The translations under genes were made by a program, and so were the position numbers. From the NCBI GenBank assembly GCA_020430445.1, contig JAGQJZ010000015.1:1-43059 (forward strand): a stretch of DNA of 43,059 nt. The letters run 5' to 3'. Position 1 is the stretch's first letter, and every line of letters starts with the position of its first letter. A model generated the notes under the pieces. The model ran no database searches and was not told the origin of the DNA. It was given only the letters and a program-made list of their open reading frames with translations. Of the stretch, positions 42,367 through 43,059 are shown piece by piece. Origin of the DNA: Nitrospina sp. Lineage in GTDB: Bacteria; Nitrospinota; Nitrospinia; Nitrospinales; Nitrospinaceae.

Positions 42367-43059
42367 TGATCCATTGGACTCCCTTATACAGGTTCAGCAA
42401 GGCCATTGACCGGATACAAAGGATTCAAACGGCCACGACGACAACCGAGGAATTCGGCATTGTTCCCGATCCACATCTTTTTGGTTCCCCGGAATGGTGG
42501 GAGTCGATTGAAAAAGGAGAGAAAAAGGTTTTTCATCTTTCCGGAGAAATCACCCGGATACACACCGGCGGCGTGGGAGACTGGCCTGAGTTCGAAATGA
42601 TCGACGACCAGGGAAATTACCGCACCTGGGCTAAGGAGGGCGACAAAAGGCGCTATGTCGAAGGCCTTAAGATCAGAATACAATACGTGGAGTATCAAAA
42701 CAGATACGATCATTCCACAGGCAACCACATCCTTGAAATTGACATCGAAGAAAGTGACAAGAGATCCTCATCCGCGCCCCTGGGACTCCAAAACGACATT
42801 CAAAAACTGTTTGGAGGGCCTGGAACTTTCATTCACTATTTCTTTTTCAAGAACGAAAACACCGCAAAAGCGTTCGCCGGGATGTTTGGCAATTCAAAAA
42901 ACGTGAAAATCTCCCCTTTGGAACAGCGGGAAGATTTATTTGTTTCGCTGATCGACGCCCCGGAGAACTGGCAGGATGAGCTCAACCGCATCCGGGAAGT
43001 TAAAAACGCGGCGAGTGAACTGGGCGGCCTCTACGACGGAAGCGAATTGATCACCGAAC
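42366..43059 (+). CDS. Unknown protein, C-terminus beyond right edge
   Basis: The frame starts at the ATG that overlaps the accD stop and stays open for 231 codons to the end of the window. The product begins MIHWTPLYRFSKAIDRIQRI and includes EKKVFHLSGEITRIHTGGVG, RYVEGLKIRIQYVEYQNRYD, GTFIHYFFFKNENTAKAFAG and a helical stretch to the edge. There is no signal peptide or membrane helix. The FHYFFF..NENTAKAFAGMF segment recalls RraB-like small domains, but the match is too thin to name it. Coupling to accD suggests co-expression. Confidence 0.7.
   Translation, partial: MIHWTPLYRFSKAIDRIQRIQTATTTTEEFGIVPDPHLFGSPEWWESIEKGEKKVFHLSGEITRIHTGGVGDWPEFEMIDDQGNYRTWAKEGDKRRYVEGLKIRIQYVEYQNRYDHSTGNHILEIDIEESDKRSSSAPLGLQNDIQKLFGGPGTFIHYFFFKNENTAKAFAGMFGNSKNVKISPLEQREDLFVSLIDAPENWQDELNRIREVKNAASELGGLYDGSELITE

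Overview
The window is one end-to-end stretch of a bacterial chromosome that is moderately GC-rich, tightly packed and has no rRNA, tRNA, CRISPR array or recognisable insertion sequence. The organism looks like a Gram-negative with an outer membrane: there are a lipobox protein, an OmpA/MotB-type peptidoglycan-binding protein, Psd/PssA phospholipid synthesis, a SPOR cell-division-type protein and a complete MoxR/Bat aerotolerance cluster. The mix of a class I adenylate cyclase, Bat genes, bactofilin-TPR and formylglycine-enzyme-like proteins would suit Nitrospinota or a deltaproteobacterium-like lineage. That placement is an inference from gene content and cannot be proved from this window.

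Layout. Positions 1-4759 (minus strand): a tryptophan operon in the order trpE-trpG-trpD-trpC-trpF-trpB, with trpB cut by the left edge. 4915-7643 (minus): two paralogous seven-repeat beta-propeller proteins and a leucine-rich-repeat protein, all without signal peptides. 7843-17693 (plus): a MoxR ATPase, a DUF58 protein, a membrane TPR-like protein, a BatD/DUF4381-like protein, BatA and BatB, then a Bax-inhibitor-1 protein and BatC-, BatD- and BatE-like proteins. Most genes are coupled by 1-4 base overlaps. 17712-21221 (minus): an XRE regulator, then a three-gene operon read as MFS (AmpG-like) transporter, YqiA-like hydrolase and orphan OmpR-family response regulator.

21368-26912 (plus) is the most unusual block. 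It holds a MotB-like protein with about 270 residues of cytoplasmic coiled coil before its single membrane helix, a class I adenylate cyclase, a MotA-like protein and a pentapeptide-repeat protein. I read it as a candidate ion-driven stator system tied to cAMP production. 26968-29857 holds an exported methyltransferase, a gene-poor stretch with a REP-like repeat, a formylglycine-enzyme-like lipoprotein with a small acidic partner, and a DUF1566 protein.

29898-43059 is mostly housekeeping: alr (with no ordinary start codon where homology needs one), pyrD, a SPOR protein behind a perfect consensus promoter with a structured leader, a histidine-rich exported protein flanked by strong terminators, a CaCA exchanger, a bactofilin-TPR fusion, rph and nth. 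The last operon-like run is ilvN, ilvC, psd, pssA, accD and an unfinished unknown gene at the right edge. Branched-chain amino-acid, phospholipid and fatty-acid synthesis genes are thus strung together on one strand.
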